From Flavobacterium subsaxonicum WB 4.1-42 = DSM 21790 (GTDB taxonomy: Bacteria > Bacteroidota > Bacteroidia > Flavobacteriales > Flavobacteriaceae), in NCBI RefSeq assembly GCF_000422725.1, contig NZ_KE383909.1:165230-229229 (forward strand): a stretch of 64,000 bases of DNA, in the 5' to 3' direction. Positions 35,388 through 43,480 of this stretch are shown here, piece after piece (position 1 is the first letter of the stretch; each line of letters opens with the position of its first letter). The notes under the pieces were generated by a model that had not been told where the DNA came from, did no database searches, and was given only the letters and a program-made list of their open reading frames with translations. Made by a program: the position numbers and the translations under genes.

Positions 35388-36383
35388 ATGAAAGCATTAG
35401 TTTACTATAAGAAAAACACCCTAGCTAACTTCGGAATCAGGTTAGAGGAAGTTGCTGAACCGAAAATAAGGGATACCGATGTTTTAGTCCGTGTTAAAGC
35501 ATTTGGTGTTAATCCGGGAGAGGCCCTGTTTCGAAGGATTTTAGATGCACCTAAAAGGCAGTACCGAATTTTGGGCTATGAATTTAGCGGTGTGATCGAG
35601 CAAGTAGGTACGAAAGTAACGGGGTTCGGTATAGGTGACCGGGTATTTGGCTTAGGCGACACCACCAGGCAAGGTGCCTACGCAGAGCTTGTAGCGGCAG
35701 ATTATAGATCAATAGCAAAGCTACCGGATTTTGCACCCTTTGATCACGCGGCGGCAGCCCCGGTAGCAACCGTGACTGCTTATCAGTCCTTATTTCGTAT
35801 TGACAATGAGTTACCACCTGATGTTAAGACCGTTTTAATTTTAGGTGCTGCAGGGGGGGTGGGGTCAATGGCCATACAGTTATTAAAAGCAAAAACCGAT
35901 GTGACGATAATTGCGACGGCTTCCAAGCCTGGATCCCAAAGTTGGGTCAAGGATCTTGGAGCAGATATTATTGTAAATCACCACAATGATGTAATAAAGC
36001 AACTGAATGATGAAGGTATTCGCCAAGTTGATTTCGTTTTTGCCGTTAATGGTCTTAAGAGTGCACTATCGTGGCTTCCGGAAATCATAAAACCTTATGG
36101 CTATCTGGCAACGATTGAGGGAGACAATGATATAAATCTTTGGCAGCTAATGAATAAATCTGTAACTATTTTCCTGGAGATGGTTTTTTCAAAGTCGCTT
36201 TTCGGGGTAGATCAGCAAAGCCAGGGAAATATACTCCGTGAATTAATTGGATTTGTAGTTGAAGGAAAGGTCAAGTCACCAGTTAATCAAACATTTAACG
36301 GATTGAGTGTAGACAATATTCTTCAGGCGCATACCATTCTTGAAGAAAGGAGCACGGTGGGTAAAATTGTAATTAATATTTAG
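35388..36383 (+). CDS. Zinc-type alcohol dehydrogenase-like / quinone oxidoreductase (MDR family)
   Basis: A 331-residue medium-chain dehydrogenase/reductase. The GroES-like N-terminus holds VKAFGVNPGEALFRR and GYEFSGVIEQVG; the nucleotide-binding motif is LGAAGGVGSMAIQLLKA near residues 149-165. The Cys/His zinc ligands of true alcohol dehydrogenases are absent, which favours a zinc-free NADPH:quinone or enone reductase. It starts 17 bp after the F420-reductase-like gene, so the two are very likely co-transcribed. Confidence 0.85.
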   Translation: MKALVYYKKNTLANFGIRLEEVAEPKIRDTDVLVRVKAFGVNPGEALFRRILDAPKRQYRILGYEFSGVIEQVGTKVTGFGIGDRVFGLGDTTRQGAYAELVAADYRSIAKLPDFAPFDHAAAAPVATVTAYQSLFRIDNELPPDVKTVLILGAAGGVGSMAIQLLKAKTDVTIIATASKPGSQSWVKDLGADIIVNHHNDVIKQLNDEGIRQVDFVFAVNGLKSALSWLPEIIKPYGYLATIEGDNDINLWQLMNKSVTIFLEMVFSKSLFGVDQQSQGNILRELIGFVVEGKVKSPVNQTFNGLSVDNILQAHTILEERSTVGKIVINI

Positions 36384-36728
36384 GAATTTGTGGGGTTTAG
36401 GCATCAAAAATAAACTATGGTTGATAAGCGTTTTATTAGTACAGACCGATATTTAGCCTTGCCCCGCTTAGTAATGGACGCTTGTAGATTATTCAATGCT
36501 ATATAATAATTCCCTGAGGAAGAGCGTCGTCAAGTAAAGGACTGTTTGTGTACTTTTGCGCATATCCATAGCCGTTCTTTTGTAAATCTTGATGACGTTT
36601 TTTACCACCAGACTTTCAGGTAACCTTCAAAATTGTAGAACATTGCACCGTCTTGAAAATCGTTTAAAACAAGCGGAAAATGATGGGGATATTAATTGTC
36701 CTTAAAAGAGCACACTACACAACATTTA
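36384..36728. other. 345-bp region with a decayed coding relic
   Basis: From about 36512 to 36622 one plus frame reads PEEERRQVKDCLCTFAHIHSR and ends in TAA. About 20 bp later another reads HRLENRLKQAENDGDI and ends at about 36702. They look like pieces of one dead gene of unknown family. No regulatory structure was seen. Confidence 0.35.
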
Positions 36729-37310
36729 TTACATTTTCTTCCTGATCCTGCTAAGATGTTCTGGAGTTAACCCTAAATAGGATGCAATGTAGTATTGTGG
36801 CACCTGCTGAATTATATGAGGATATGATGCCACGAAATCACGGTACTGCTCCTCATGGGTTGTAGCAATTATTTTTTTACGTTTTTGTTCCGCATTGCAA
36901 AATATATGTTCAATAATTAACCTGCCGAAACGTTCCCAGATTTTAAACTCATCGAAGAGTTTATCAATCGCTTCTTTTTTCAGGATTATTAATTCCACAT
37001 CGGTGAGTGCTTCTAAATATTGCTCTGAAGGCGTCTTTAAGATAAAACTTTGATAGTCACTGGTGAATTGGTTTTCACCCATAAAATCGACTGTAGTTTC
37101 CTTATCGTTTAGATAAAAATATTCCCTTAGTACACCAGAGTTTAGGAATGCAATGAAGTTACAGACCTGTCCTTCCTTTAACAGGAACCCCTTTTTTTCA
37201 ATAGACTTAAATTGGATTGCATCAACGAAAGCTTTCCACTCCAGCGCATCCGGCTGAACAAACTGCCTTATAAATGCCTCTATTTTTACCATCGATCCCA
37301 ACTCAGCCAT
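36729..37310 (-). CDS. Crp/Fnr-family transcriptional regulator
   Basis: A 193-residue regulator with an N-terminal cyclic-nucleotide-binding-type beta-roll (GFLLKEGQVCNFIAFLNSG, TTVDFMGENQF) and a C-terminal helix-turn-helix (YYIASYLGLTPEHLSRIRKK). The recognition helix has E-x-x-S-R, as in FNR, which reads TTGAT half-sites. Such half-sites occur as two perfect boxes upstream of the TonB receptor 2.3 kb away. The frame is open for 20 more codons upstream, but MAELGS is the more natural start. No Fe-S cysteine cluster is seen, so oxygen sensing like that of E. coli FNR is not indicated. Confidence 0.85.
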   Translation of the reverse strand: MAELGSMVKIEAFIRQFVQPDALEWKAFVDAIQFKSIEKKGFLLKEGQVCNFIAFLNSGVLREYFYLNDKETTVDFMGENQFTSDYQSFILKTPSEQYLEALTDVELIILKKEAIDKLFDEFKIWERFGRLIIEHIFCNAEQKRKKIIATTHEEQYRDFVASYPHIIQQVPQYYIASYLGLTPEHLSRIRKKM

Positions 37311-37390
37311 TTTAACCTGTTTTAGATGGTAAATATATAAGTTTTTACCAATCCCAACGGTTAAGAACATGCGATTATTAAAAAACGATA

Positions 37391-38611
37391 CTACTTGCCA
37401 ATACAGGTTGCTATAGTGCCGAGATAGTTTATTGAACTAACAACATGGTCTCCGGGCTTAAGATAGCCAGGGTTTTTTAGATCCTTCTTTAAATATTGCT
37501 CTACTATATACGAGTGCATTTTTTTGCTGAAAAACTTACCGGTAAACAGGTATTTTAGGACCCTGCTAAGAATGAAGCTGCCTGTTGGGGCATTAAACAC
37601 TACTCCTGATGGTGTACCTGTAATGATGATACTGTTGGGCGGTATGCAGTCGCCCTCAAACAATTTAACCTTCTTATCCTGGAAGTAGCTATCATATTTA
37701 CCTCTTTCTAGGAGGGTTCGCCTGATAATTTCATCAATATTCCAGACCATATCTTTTGCACTTCCTTTTTGCCTTATTTCTCCGTTAACCGACAGTTGCA
37801 GCTGTAATTCTGTTACAAAATACCGCCAGTCTTTTGGAATAACCATATAGGGACCGGTTGGCAGAAAACCCACTTTACTTTTAGCATCAGGGAACCCTTT
37901 GCCACCGGTTACATTTTTGCTGTCCATTTTACGCATGAGTTCAGCCCTGTCCGTAAAATCATTTACCACTAAAAATCCTATCATCATATGGCCAAGATCT
38001 GCGGAAGAACAAACTGCTGACGGGAATACAATACCAAGCTCAACCTCATGATCCAGTAGCCATCCCTTTTGATAATCTATTTTGTGGATTCCAGGGTCGG
38101 TCTGCACAAATTTCGGAAACATAAATGGCTTAACCTGCCCTGTTTCCTTTCCGTGTTCCGCGTAGTTTATACCGATGGCAATATGTTCCTTACCCTCCAC
38201 ACAAGGCAGGAGTTCATCATATTTTATACTGACTTTATCAGAACCCGACCGGATGTACCGAACTACGGTACTAAACTCTAAACCTTTAATAACATCAAAA
38301 GAATTCCGGTCGTATCGCGATAATTGCTCACTTAAGTCGATTCCTATAATACGTTCACCATCATCTTCAAGAACAGCAACGGTATGTACCCTCCCGTCCT
38401 TTATGTACCTGCTTAGCGTCAGGGCATCTTCAGGTTCCTTTATAGTTTTATGATTCTTTCGTATATCAGCTTCGGCAATGGTATCCGCAAGTATGGCCAA
38501 TTGCCATTGCGCCTTATATACATCAGGGTTCGACATCATAGAAAATGCAGGATATATATTTACCAATACCATCAGGCAGCTGAATGCCCTACAAATCATT
38601 AGTTTGCTCAT
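37391..38611 (-). CDS. Fumarylacetoacetate hydrolase-family protein with N-terminal signal sequence
   Basis: A 406-residue protein whose residues 140-400 form an FAH fold: the DHEVELGIV segment with metal ligands E189 and E191, D218 in VVNDFTDRAE, KGFPDAKSKVGFLPTGP, and ITGTPSGVVF. The family cleaves or isomerises C-C bonds in beta-dicarbonyl acids using Mg or Ca. Unusually, the N-terminus is hydrophobic (residues 8-24) and looks like a signal peptide or anchor, suggesting periplasmic location. A 60-residue insertion before the C-terminus (SRVLKYLFTGKFFSKK) is also atypical. It lies 23 bp downstream of a beta-barrel protein gene and is probably co-transcribed with it. Confidence 0.8.
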   Translation of the reverse strand: MSKLMICRAFSCLMVLVNIYPAFSMMSNPDVYKAQWQLAILADTIAEADIRKNHKTIKEPEDALTLSRYIKDGRVHTVAVLEDDGERIIGIDLSEQLSRYDRNSFDVIKGLEFSTVVRYIRSGSDKVSIKYDELLPCVEGKEHIAIGINYAEHGKETGQVKPFMFPKFVQTDPGIHKIDYQKGWLLDHEVELGIVFPSAVCSSADLGHMMIGFLVVNDFTDRAELMRKMDSKNVTGGKGFPDAKSKVGFLPTGPYMVIPKDWRYFVTELQLQLSVNGEIRQKGSAKDMVWNIDEIIRRTLLERGKYDSYFQDKKVKLFEGDCIPPNSIIITGTPSGVVFNAPTGSFILSRVLKYLFTGKFFSKKMHSYIVEQYLKKDLKNPGYLKPGDHVVSSINYLGTIATCIGK

Positions 38612-38634
38612 TATAAATTATATTAAATGACGTG

Positions 38635-39591
38635 TTACTTTTTTCCCGGGACAATCCGGTAGCTTAAGCCTACCCTAAAAGAGAGGCCGCCGCTCACTTC
38701 CGGATTTAGGGGGTCTTTCCGGTCACCCATTTCATAGAAATCTATAAACCCGTCGGCTTTGTCATCCTTATTATAAATTTCCATATTCCTGATAAGGGTA
38801 TAAGCCGCCGTTGCGCGGATGGCCCACTGTGGTGACACATAATATTCGGCAAATAGGCCGGGATTCACAGTATTGTATTCAAAATAACGGTCCTGGTTAT
38901 CCAGCCTGTAGGTAGCGTTCTGTACAAAAAGATTAAAGCCGGTATTCACCTTTTCGTTTACAGCATAACTGGCGGTAACATTATGAGGAAGGTCACCAAA
39001 TATCCTCCATCTGTCAGTAGCCTTCCAGTCCATGCCTACCAAGGCAACATACTGCGGGCCATAGAATTGCCTCCTGTAACCCAATGTAGCTTTCCAGGTG
39101 AGATTGTCGTTAACTTTCCAGCTTCCTCTTACTATGGCGGCGAATTTAATATCAGAGCCCTTCAAATTTTTATAATCACTATTCATTGTCGGCATGAATA
39201 ACCCGGTAAGGTTAAACTTGCTGTTAACCATTGTACTATAGCCTAATGTTGGTGAAATACTGTAAACACTTGATACTTCAAAAGCAGGGTGGGAGCCGGC
39301 AAAAGTGAAAGCTTCAAGATTGCCCCCTACCAACAAGTATCTTGATCTGTCCTCGGCCAGAAAAATGGGTACTGTTGTACCTATTTTAAAATTACTGCCT
39401 GTAAAATTCTGCTCGCCATCCGGCGTCTTAATTTTTATGGGCATAACCTCATAGCTTATGTTGGCACCCTCAATGTAACCCTGCCCATAGCTTAGCCCTG
39501 ACAAAAGCATAAATACAATGGCCAGGCTTGTAGCAACACGGGGAATATATGCCGTTGTGTTATGTGATTGTAGCTGGTTAGCATACTTCAT
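38635..39591 (-). CDS. DUF6268-like outer-membrane beta-barrel protein
   Basis: A 318-residue protein with a signal peptide (hydrophobic core about residues 20-34, ending SYGQ). Alternating beta-strand patterns follow, typical of outer-membrane barrels (YLLVGGNLEAF, TWKATLGYRRQF, WAIRATAAYTLI), ending in FRVGLSYRIV. It resembles the DUF6268 family of Bacteroidota. It is divergent from a TonB receptor, with two FNR-like boxes between them, and is followed by the exported FAH-like protein. A role in uptake or processing of the same compound is inference. Confidence 0.7.
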   Translation of the reverse strand: MKYANQLQSHNTTAYIPRVATSLAIVFMLLSGLSYGQGYIEGANISYEVMPIKIKTPDGEQNFTGSNFKIGTTVPIFLAEDRSRYLLVGGNLEAFTFAGSHPAFEVSSVYSISPTLGYSTMVNSKFNLTGLFMPTMNSDYKNLKGSDIKFAAIVRGSWKVNDNLTWKATLGYRRQFYGPQYVALVGMDWKATDRWRIFGDLPHNVTASYAVNEKVNTGFNLFVQNATYRLDNQDRYFEYNTVNPGLFAEYYVSPQWAIRATAAYTLIRNMEIYNKDDKADGFIDFYEMGDRKDPLNPEVSGGLSFRVGLSYRIVPGKK

Positions 39592-39644
39592 TTTATAAGG
39601 GTTTTAATTATTGGCAAAGCTATTCCAGCTCTTTGCCAAACTCA

Positions 39645-39658
39645 TTGATGTTTATCAA
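39645..39658. promoter_or_regulatory. FNR/Crp-like box 1
   Basis: TTGATGTTTATCAA is a perfect TTGAT-N4-ATCAA dyad in the divergent promoter region between the DUF6268-like gene and the TonB receptor. Confidence 0.6.
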
Positions 39659-39698
39659 TTTCGAACCTATTTTAAAAAAATCTATTCCTAAGCACTTA

Positions 39699-39712
39699 TT
39701 GATAAACATCAA
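39699..39712. promoter_or_regulatory. FNR/Crp-like box 2
   Basis: TTGATAAACATCAA, a perfect dyad and the exact reverse complement of box 1, with centres 54 bp apart (about five helical turns). A Crp/Fnr regulator with a matching E-x-x-S-R recognition helix is encoded at 36729-37310. Confidence 0.6.
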
Positions 39713-39851
39713 CGGCAGGTTGATCCAACCGATACATCTTTGCAATGTTCTCAATTGGTATACACAACCAAATCCTCTTGGATGATAATAATTGCCGCGA
39801 GAATTCATACGGTCCAGTCCAAAATAATTTAAAACCATAATACAATCCAAT

Positions 39852-42236
39852 ATGAAAAAGTACATTTTTGTAATTGCATTTCTTTTGATAAATGCACTAT
39901 CCTTTGCCCAGACAGGTATAATCAGGGGAACATTAACCGATAAGCAGTCGGAGAAACCGCTCCCGGCGGCAACAGTTGAGCTCATAAGTGATCCTAATAT
40001 CGCGGGTACAACCGATGAAAATGGCGCATTCTCATTGACGAATATTCCGGTAGGCAGGCAGAGCGTAAGGGTAAGTTTTTTAGGATATGAGAGTATCACC
40101 GTCCCTGATATCGACGTTACTTCAGGGAAAGACGTCATTATTGCCGTTGCTTTGATTGAGAGTTTCAATACACTACAGGAAGTTGTTATTAGTGCCGGAA
40201 ACAATAAAGCCCGGACCGTAAATAAAATGGCTGCGGTCTCGGCAAGGCAATTCTCCACCGAAGAAGTCAACCGCTATGCCGGCGGGCGTAGCGATGTGGC
40301 CAGGCTGGCATCAAATTTTGCAGGTGTATCTACAGCGGATGACAGCAGGAATGACATTGTAATACGGGGGAATTCACCTTCGGGATTATTATGGCGCCTG
40401 GAAGGGATTCCTATACCCAGCCCGAACCACTTTTCAACACTGGGAACAACCGGAAGCCCGGTTTCTGCTTTAAACCCGAACCTTTTGGCTAACTCTGATT
40501 TTATAACCTCTGCCTTTCCGGCGGAATATGGTAATGCCATTGGCGGTGTTTTCGACCTTGGACTGCGAAAAGGAAACGCAAGCGATTATGAATATACGGT
40601 GGGCGTTGCAGCATTCCCGGGTGTGGAAGTAATGGCGGAAGGACCCTTAGGAAAAAAAGGGGGTTCGTTTTTGGCAGCTGCCCGTTACGGTATCGTTGGC
40701 CCATTAGGCTTTGCAGGTTCTACGGCTCAGCCCAATTACAGCGACTTTTCATTTAATGTGGATTTTGGCAAGGGGAAATTAGGCAATGTATCGGTTTTCG
40801 GAATTTTGGGTACATCAAACATCGACCTTATAGGCAAAGATGTAGAGCTTGATGGCGATGACTTATTTGCAACCAGGGACGAGGATCAGTTTGTAAAATC
40901 AGGGTTTAGTGCATTTGGTGCAAAACATACAATAGATGTTGGCTCATACTCCGTTTTAAAGACCGTTGTTGGCTATTCTTCTTCAAACAATAGCATAAAA
41001 GAAGACCGCTACTATAATTTAGATACGCCGGAGCAAACTAAAATACGATTCGCAGATGGTGAGAATACCGAAAGCAGGTTTACGTTTTCCACCTTGTTAA
41101 ACTCTAAAATTTCCAATAAGCTTACCTTTAGGACGGGCGTGCTTTTGGAACTTTTCTCACTCGACACTAACTTATCCGACAGGGACAGGCAAGCCGATAA
41201 TGACGGTGATGGCTATCCGGATTATGTAAACCTGCTTGATACCGATGGCAATTATTCGATTTTGCAGCCTTATGCCATGGCACAGTACAGGCTAACCGAA
41301 AAGCTAACACTTAATGCGGGGGTTCACGGACAATACTTTTCATTAAATGAGCAAGTAGTGGCAGAGCCGAGGGCGGCGCTGACCTATGCCCTGAACAACG
41401 CAAACTCCTTTAGTATTGGTTACGGGTTGCATCACCAAAACGTGGCAGCACCTTTGTTATTTTTAAATGAAAATATAGGCGGTACTTTAGTGCAGACCAA
41501 TAAAGACCTTGACCTGGTTAGAAGCCAGCACTATGTTGTAGGTTACGACACCCGTTTTGCCGATAAATGGAGGGCCAAAGTAGAGATGTACTATCAGGCG
41601 GTTGACAAAGCAGCGGTAGAGAGCACCCCAACCAGTTATTCGTCATTAACGGAAGGTGCCGGTTTTGGATTTTCAATTGATAAAACGTCCTTGATTAGTA
41701 AAGGTAAAGGCTATAACCAGGGAATTGAGCTAACGCTTGAAAAATTCTTTAGCAGGGGTTATAATGTACTATTTACATCTTCTTTTTTTGAAAGTAAATA
41801 CAAAGGGAGTGATAACATCGAGAGGGATTCGCCTTTTAACAACGGCTATGTAATTAATGCTTTAGGTGGTAAAGAATTTAAAATAGGTAAAGCTAAGCAG
41901 AACGTTTTTTCCATCAATGGTAAAGTTACAACAGCCGGTGGCCGCCATTACACCCCGGTAGATCTTACTGCCTCCATTGCCAATGGATATGAAATAAAAG
42001 ATGACCTTAAAGCGTATAGTGAACAGTATGATGCCTATTTTAGGATGGATATCAAATTTGCGGTAAAACTGAATAGCAGCAAGAAGAAAAGCTCCCATTC
42101 TTTTTATGTAGATTTTCAAAATGTTACTAATAACGCTAATGTTTTTACCAAAAGCTATAACAGGGTTACACAGCAGGTAAATCAAATAGACCAGATAGGC
42201 TTCCAGCCCGATTTTGGTTACAGGTACCAATTTTAG
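39852..42236 (+). CDS. TonB-dependent receptor with carboxypeptidase-regulatory-like N-terminal domain
   Basis: A 794-residue outer-membrane active transporter. A signal peptide ends at SFAQ (residue 20). Residues about 23-105 form the CarboxypepD_reg-like domain (GTLTDKQSEKPLPAATVEL, TNIPVGRQSVRVSFLGY). The plug follows (VVISAGNNKA, DIVIRGNSPSGLLWRLEGI), then the barrel, which ends in the terminal aromatic FGYRYQF. The substrate is unknown; no SusD partner is adjacent, so a SusCD glycan system is unlikely. FNR-like boxes upstream suggest regulation by the nearby Crp/Fnr protein. Confidence 0.88.
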   Translation: MKKYIFVIAFLLINALSFAQTGIIRGTLTDKQSEKPLPAATVELISDPNIAGTTDENGAFSLTNIPVGRQSVRVSFLGYESITVPDIDVTSGKDVIIAVALIESFNTLQEVVISAGNNKARTVNKMAAVSARQFSTEEVNRYAGGRSDVARLASNFAGVSTADDSRNDIVIRGNSPSGLLWRLEGIPIPSPNHFSTLGTTGSPVSALNPNLLANSDFITSAFPAEYGNAIGGVFDLGLRKGNASDYEYTVGVAAFPGVEVMAEGPLGKKGGSFLAAARYGIVGPLGFAGSTAQPNYSDFSFNVDFGKGKLGNVSVFGILGTSNIDLIGKDVELDGDDLFATRDEDQFVKSGFSAFGAKHTIDVGSYSVLKTVVGYSSSNNSIKEDRYYNLDTPEQTKIRFADGENTESRFTFSTLLNSKISNKLTFRTGVLLELFSLDTNLSDRDRQADNDGDGYPDYVNLLDTDGNYSILQPYAMAQYRLTEKLTLNAGVHGQYFSLNEQVVAEPRAALTYALNNANSFSIGYGLHHQNVAAPLLFLNENIGGTLVQTNKDLDLVRSQHYVVGYDTRFADKWRAKVEMYYQAVDKAAVESTPTSYSSLTEGAGFGFSIDKTSLISKGKGYNQGIELTLEKFFSRGYNVLFTSSFFESKYKGSDNIERDSPFNNGYVINALGGKEFKIGKAKQNVFSINGKVTTAGGRHYTPVDLTASIANGYEIKDDLKAYSEQYDAYFRMDIKFAVKLNSSKKKSSHSFYVDFQNVTNNANVFTKSYNRVTQQVNQIDQIGFQPDFGYRYQF

Positions 42237-42267
42237 GTTAAATATAAATAACAAAATATAAAAAATC

Positions 42268-42594
42268 ATGGAACCTACAGCCCAGATTGTATACTATCTC
42301 GATAACACTAACATGTCTATTGTTGAAATTGAAAATGATGTAGTTGGTCTGAAAGATATTTTATGGATCATCTACTATAAGAGCAGGAAGACCGTTAATT
42401 TTTTTAAGTTTCGTCACTCCGGCTCGTTGAGGATAGAGGAACGAAATGGTAAGCGCGGTTTTTTTCATGGGAGCAAAAACAGCAAACAACATTATATTGA
42501 AATTGACCATCTTGTTGTTCCATTCAGCGAAAAAACTCCGGACGGGTCCAGATGGATTTTAAGGATGCCGATAGCAAAGGAAACTTTGCCCTGA
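42268..42594 (+). CDS. Unrecognised protein whose 3' end overlaps a DUF3945 fragment
   Basis: A 108-residue frame (MEPTAQIVYYLDNTNMSIVE, YKSRKTVNFFKFRHSGSL, DHLVVPFSEKTPDG) starting 31 bp after the TonB receptor. I do not recognise it. The last 15 codons or so are read from DNA that in another frame encodes a DUF3945-type protein. The native C-terminus may thus have been replaced at a junction near 42535-42545. It could be a truncated chromosomal gene. Confidence 0.4.
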   Translation: MEPTAQIVYYLDNTNMSIVEIENDVVGLKDILWIIYYKSRKTVNFFKFRHSGSLRIEERNGKRGFFHGSKNSKQHYIEIDHLVVPFSEKTPDGSRWILRMPIAKETLP

Positions 42595-42971
42595 AGCACT
42601 ACCATGAAAATTATGGTTACAATCTTGAATCAGTACTTGCAAAACATCCTATCAAGGAACTTGAAAATAATTCGCATAAGGAAGACCTTATTAACTCCCT
42701 TAAAAAGGGTAACCTTCAATCGGCCACCTTTATAAAAGATGGACAGGAAGTTAAACAGTACCTTGAGGCGACACCCCAATTCAAAACCTTGACCGTGTAC
42801 GATGCCGACATGAAACGACTTGACACAAGGCAGGGTACAGCCCAGGAGCAGTCACAGGGAAAAAATGAAAGTAAAGGCCAGGACGCGAAAAAGCAGCAGT
42901 CGGCTGCTGCTGAGGAAGGACCGGGTGAATCAAAAGAGAAAAAGCAGCGCCCTAAAAAACAATCCTTGTAG
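42540..42971 (+). pseudogene. DUF3945-like mobile-element protein, C-terminal fragment
   Basis: Residues VQMDFKDADSKGNFALKHYH, then NYGYNLESVLAKHPIKEL and SLKKGNLQSATFIKDGQE match the conserved C-terminal domain of DUF3945 proteins carried by Bacteroidota conjugative elements. A Gln/Lys/Glu-rich tail follows. Family members are several hundred residues long and only about 140 are left. The frame is open a few codons upstream of the ATG at 42552 without a proper start. Base composition is richer in GC than the neighbouring TonB gene, consistent with transfer. Confidence 0.6.
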
Positions 42972-42973
42972 CC

Positions 42974-43258
42974 ATGCAGAGCGAGAAGCCCTTACTGCAC
43001 TTTTTTGCGTCGATAAGCAATGATTATCGTATCAGCAGCACACACATCTGTGTTTTTGCCGCATTGCTGTATTACAGGGCAGTCAGGGGCTTCTCTAATC
43101 CTGTATTTGCTTATAGTGCCGACATTATGTCAATCGCTAAGCTATCTGCCCCTAAAACCTACCGCAAATGCATCAAAGACCTGAGTGAGTATGGCTATCT
43201 GCGGTATGAGCCATCACTCAAAAAAAACCAGGCGAGCAGGATATACCTGCCCGAATAG
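42974..43258 (+). CDS. Small winged-helix-like protein of integrative elements
   Basis: A 94-residue protein beginning two bases after the DUF3945 frame. IMSIAKLSAPKTYRKCIKDLSEYGYLRYEPS has the layout of a replication-initiator-type winged helix (recognition helix followed by a G-Y-L-x-Y wing). Proteins of this size and position accompany integrases in Bacteroidota mobile elements. The exact role, in replication or as a transcription factor, is not known. Confidence 0.6.
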   Translation: MQSEKPLLHFFASISNDYRISSTHICVFAALLYYRAVRGFSNPVFAYSADIMSIAKLSAPKTYRKCIKDLSEYGYLRYEPSLKKNQASRIYLPE

Positions 43259-43276
43259 ATTTCCTTAAGTAAATCA

Positions 43277-43300
43277 AAAGCCCGCAAGCGGGCTTTTTTT
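43277..43300 (+). terminator. Intrinsic terminator after the winged-helix gene
   Basis: AAAGCCCGC - AA - GCGGGCTTT stem with a following T-run. It ends the DUF3945/winged-helix transcript and separates it from the recombinase genes. Confidence 0.75.
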
Positions 43301-43318
43301 AATTTAATGCAATTGACC

Positions 43319-43480
43319 ATGAAAGAAGAAGAAGAAATTATAGGAAAAATTAGCCCCCAGGATGCTTTGCGAATGCTGGAGGCGGAAGGGTTATCAATAA
43401 GCCTGGAACAGGCAATAAATGTCTTGGCTATTCTGCGAAAAATCGCTAATATAGCTGTTTCCAAATATTTAGAGCGATGA
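43319..43480 (+). CDS. 53-aa protein coupled to the serine recombinase
   Basis: A short gene encoding MKEEEEIIGKISPQDALRML and then EAEGLSISLEQAINVLAILR, mostly helical and acidic at the start. Its TGA overlaps the recombinase ATG as ATGA (43477-43480), so translation is coupled. Similar small frames precede integrases in Bacteroidota elements. It might be a recombination directionality or accessory factor, but that is a guess. Confidence 0.6.
   Translation: MKEEEEIIGKISPQDALRMLEAEGLSISLEQAINVLAILRKIANIAVSKYLER

Noticed and set aside
43195..43464. Minus-strand 89-codon frame
   Set aside because: It runs through the terminator at 43277-43300 and over the coupled 53-aa gene on the plus strand, which has better evidence.
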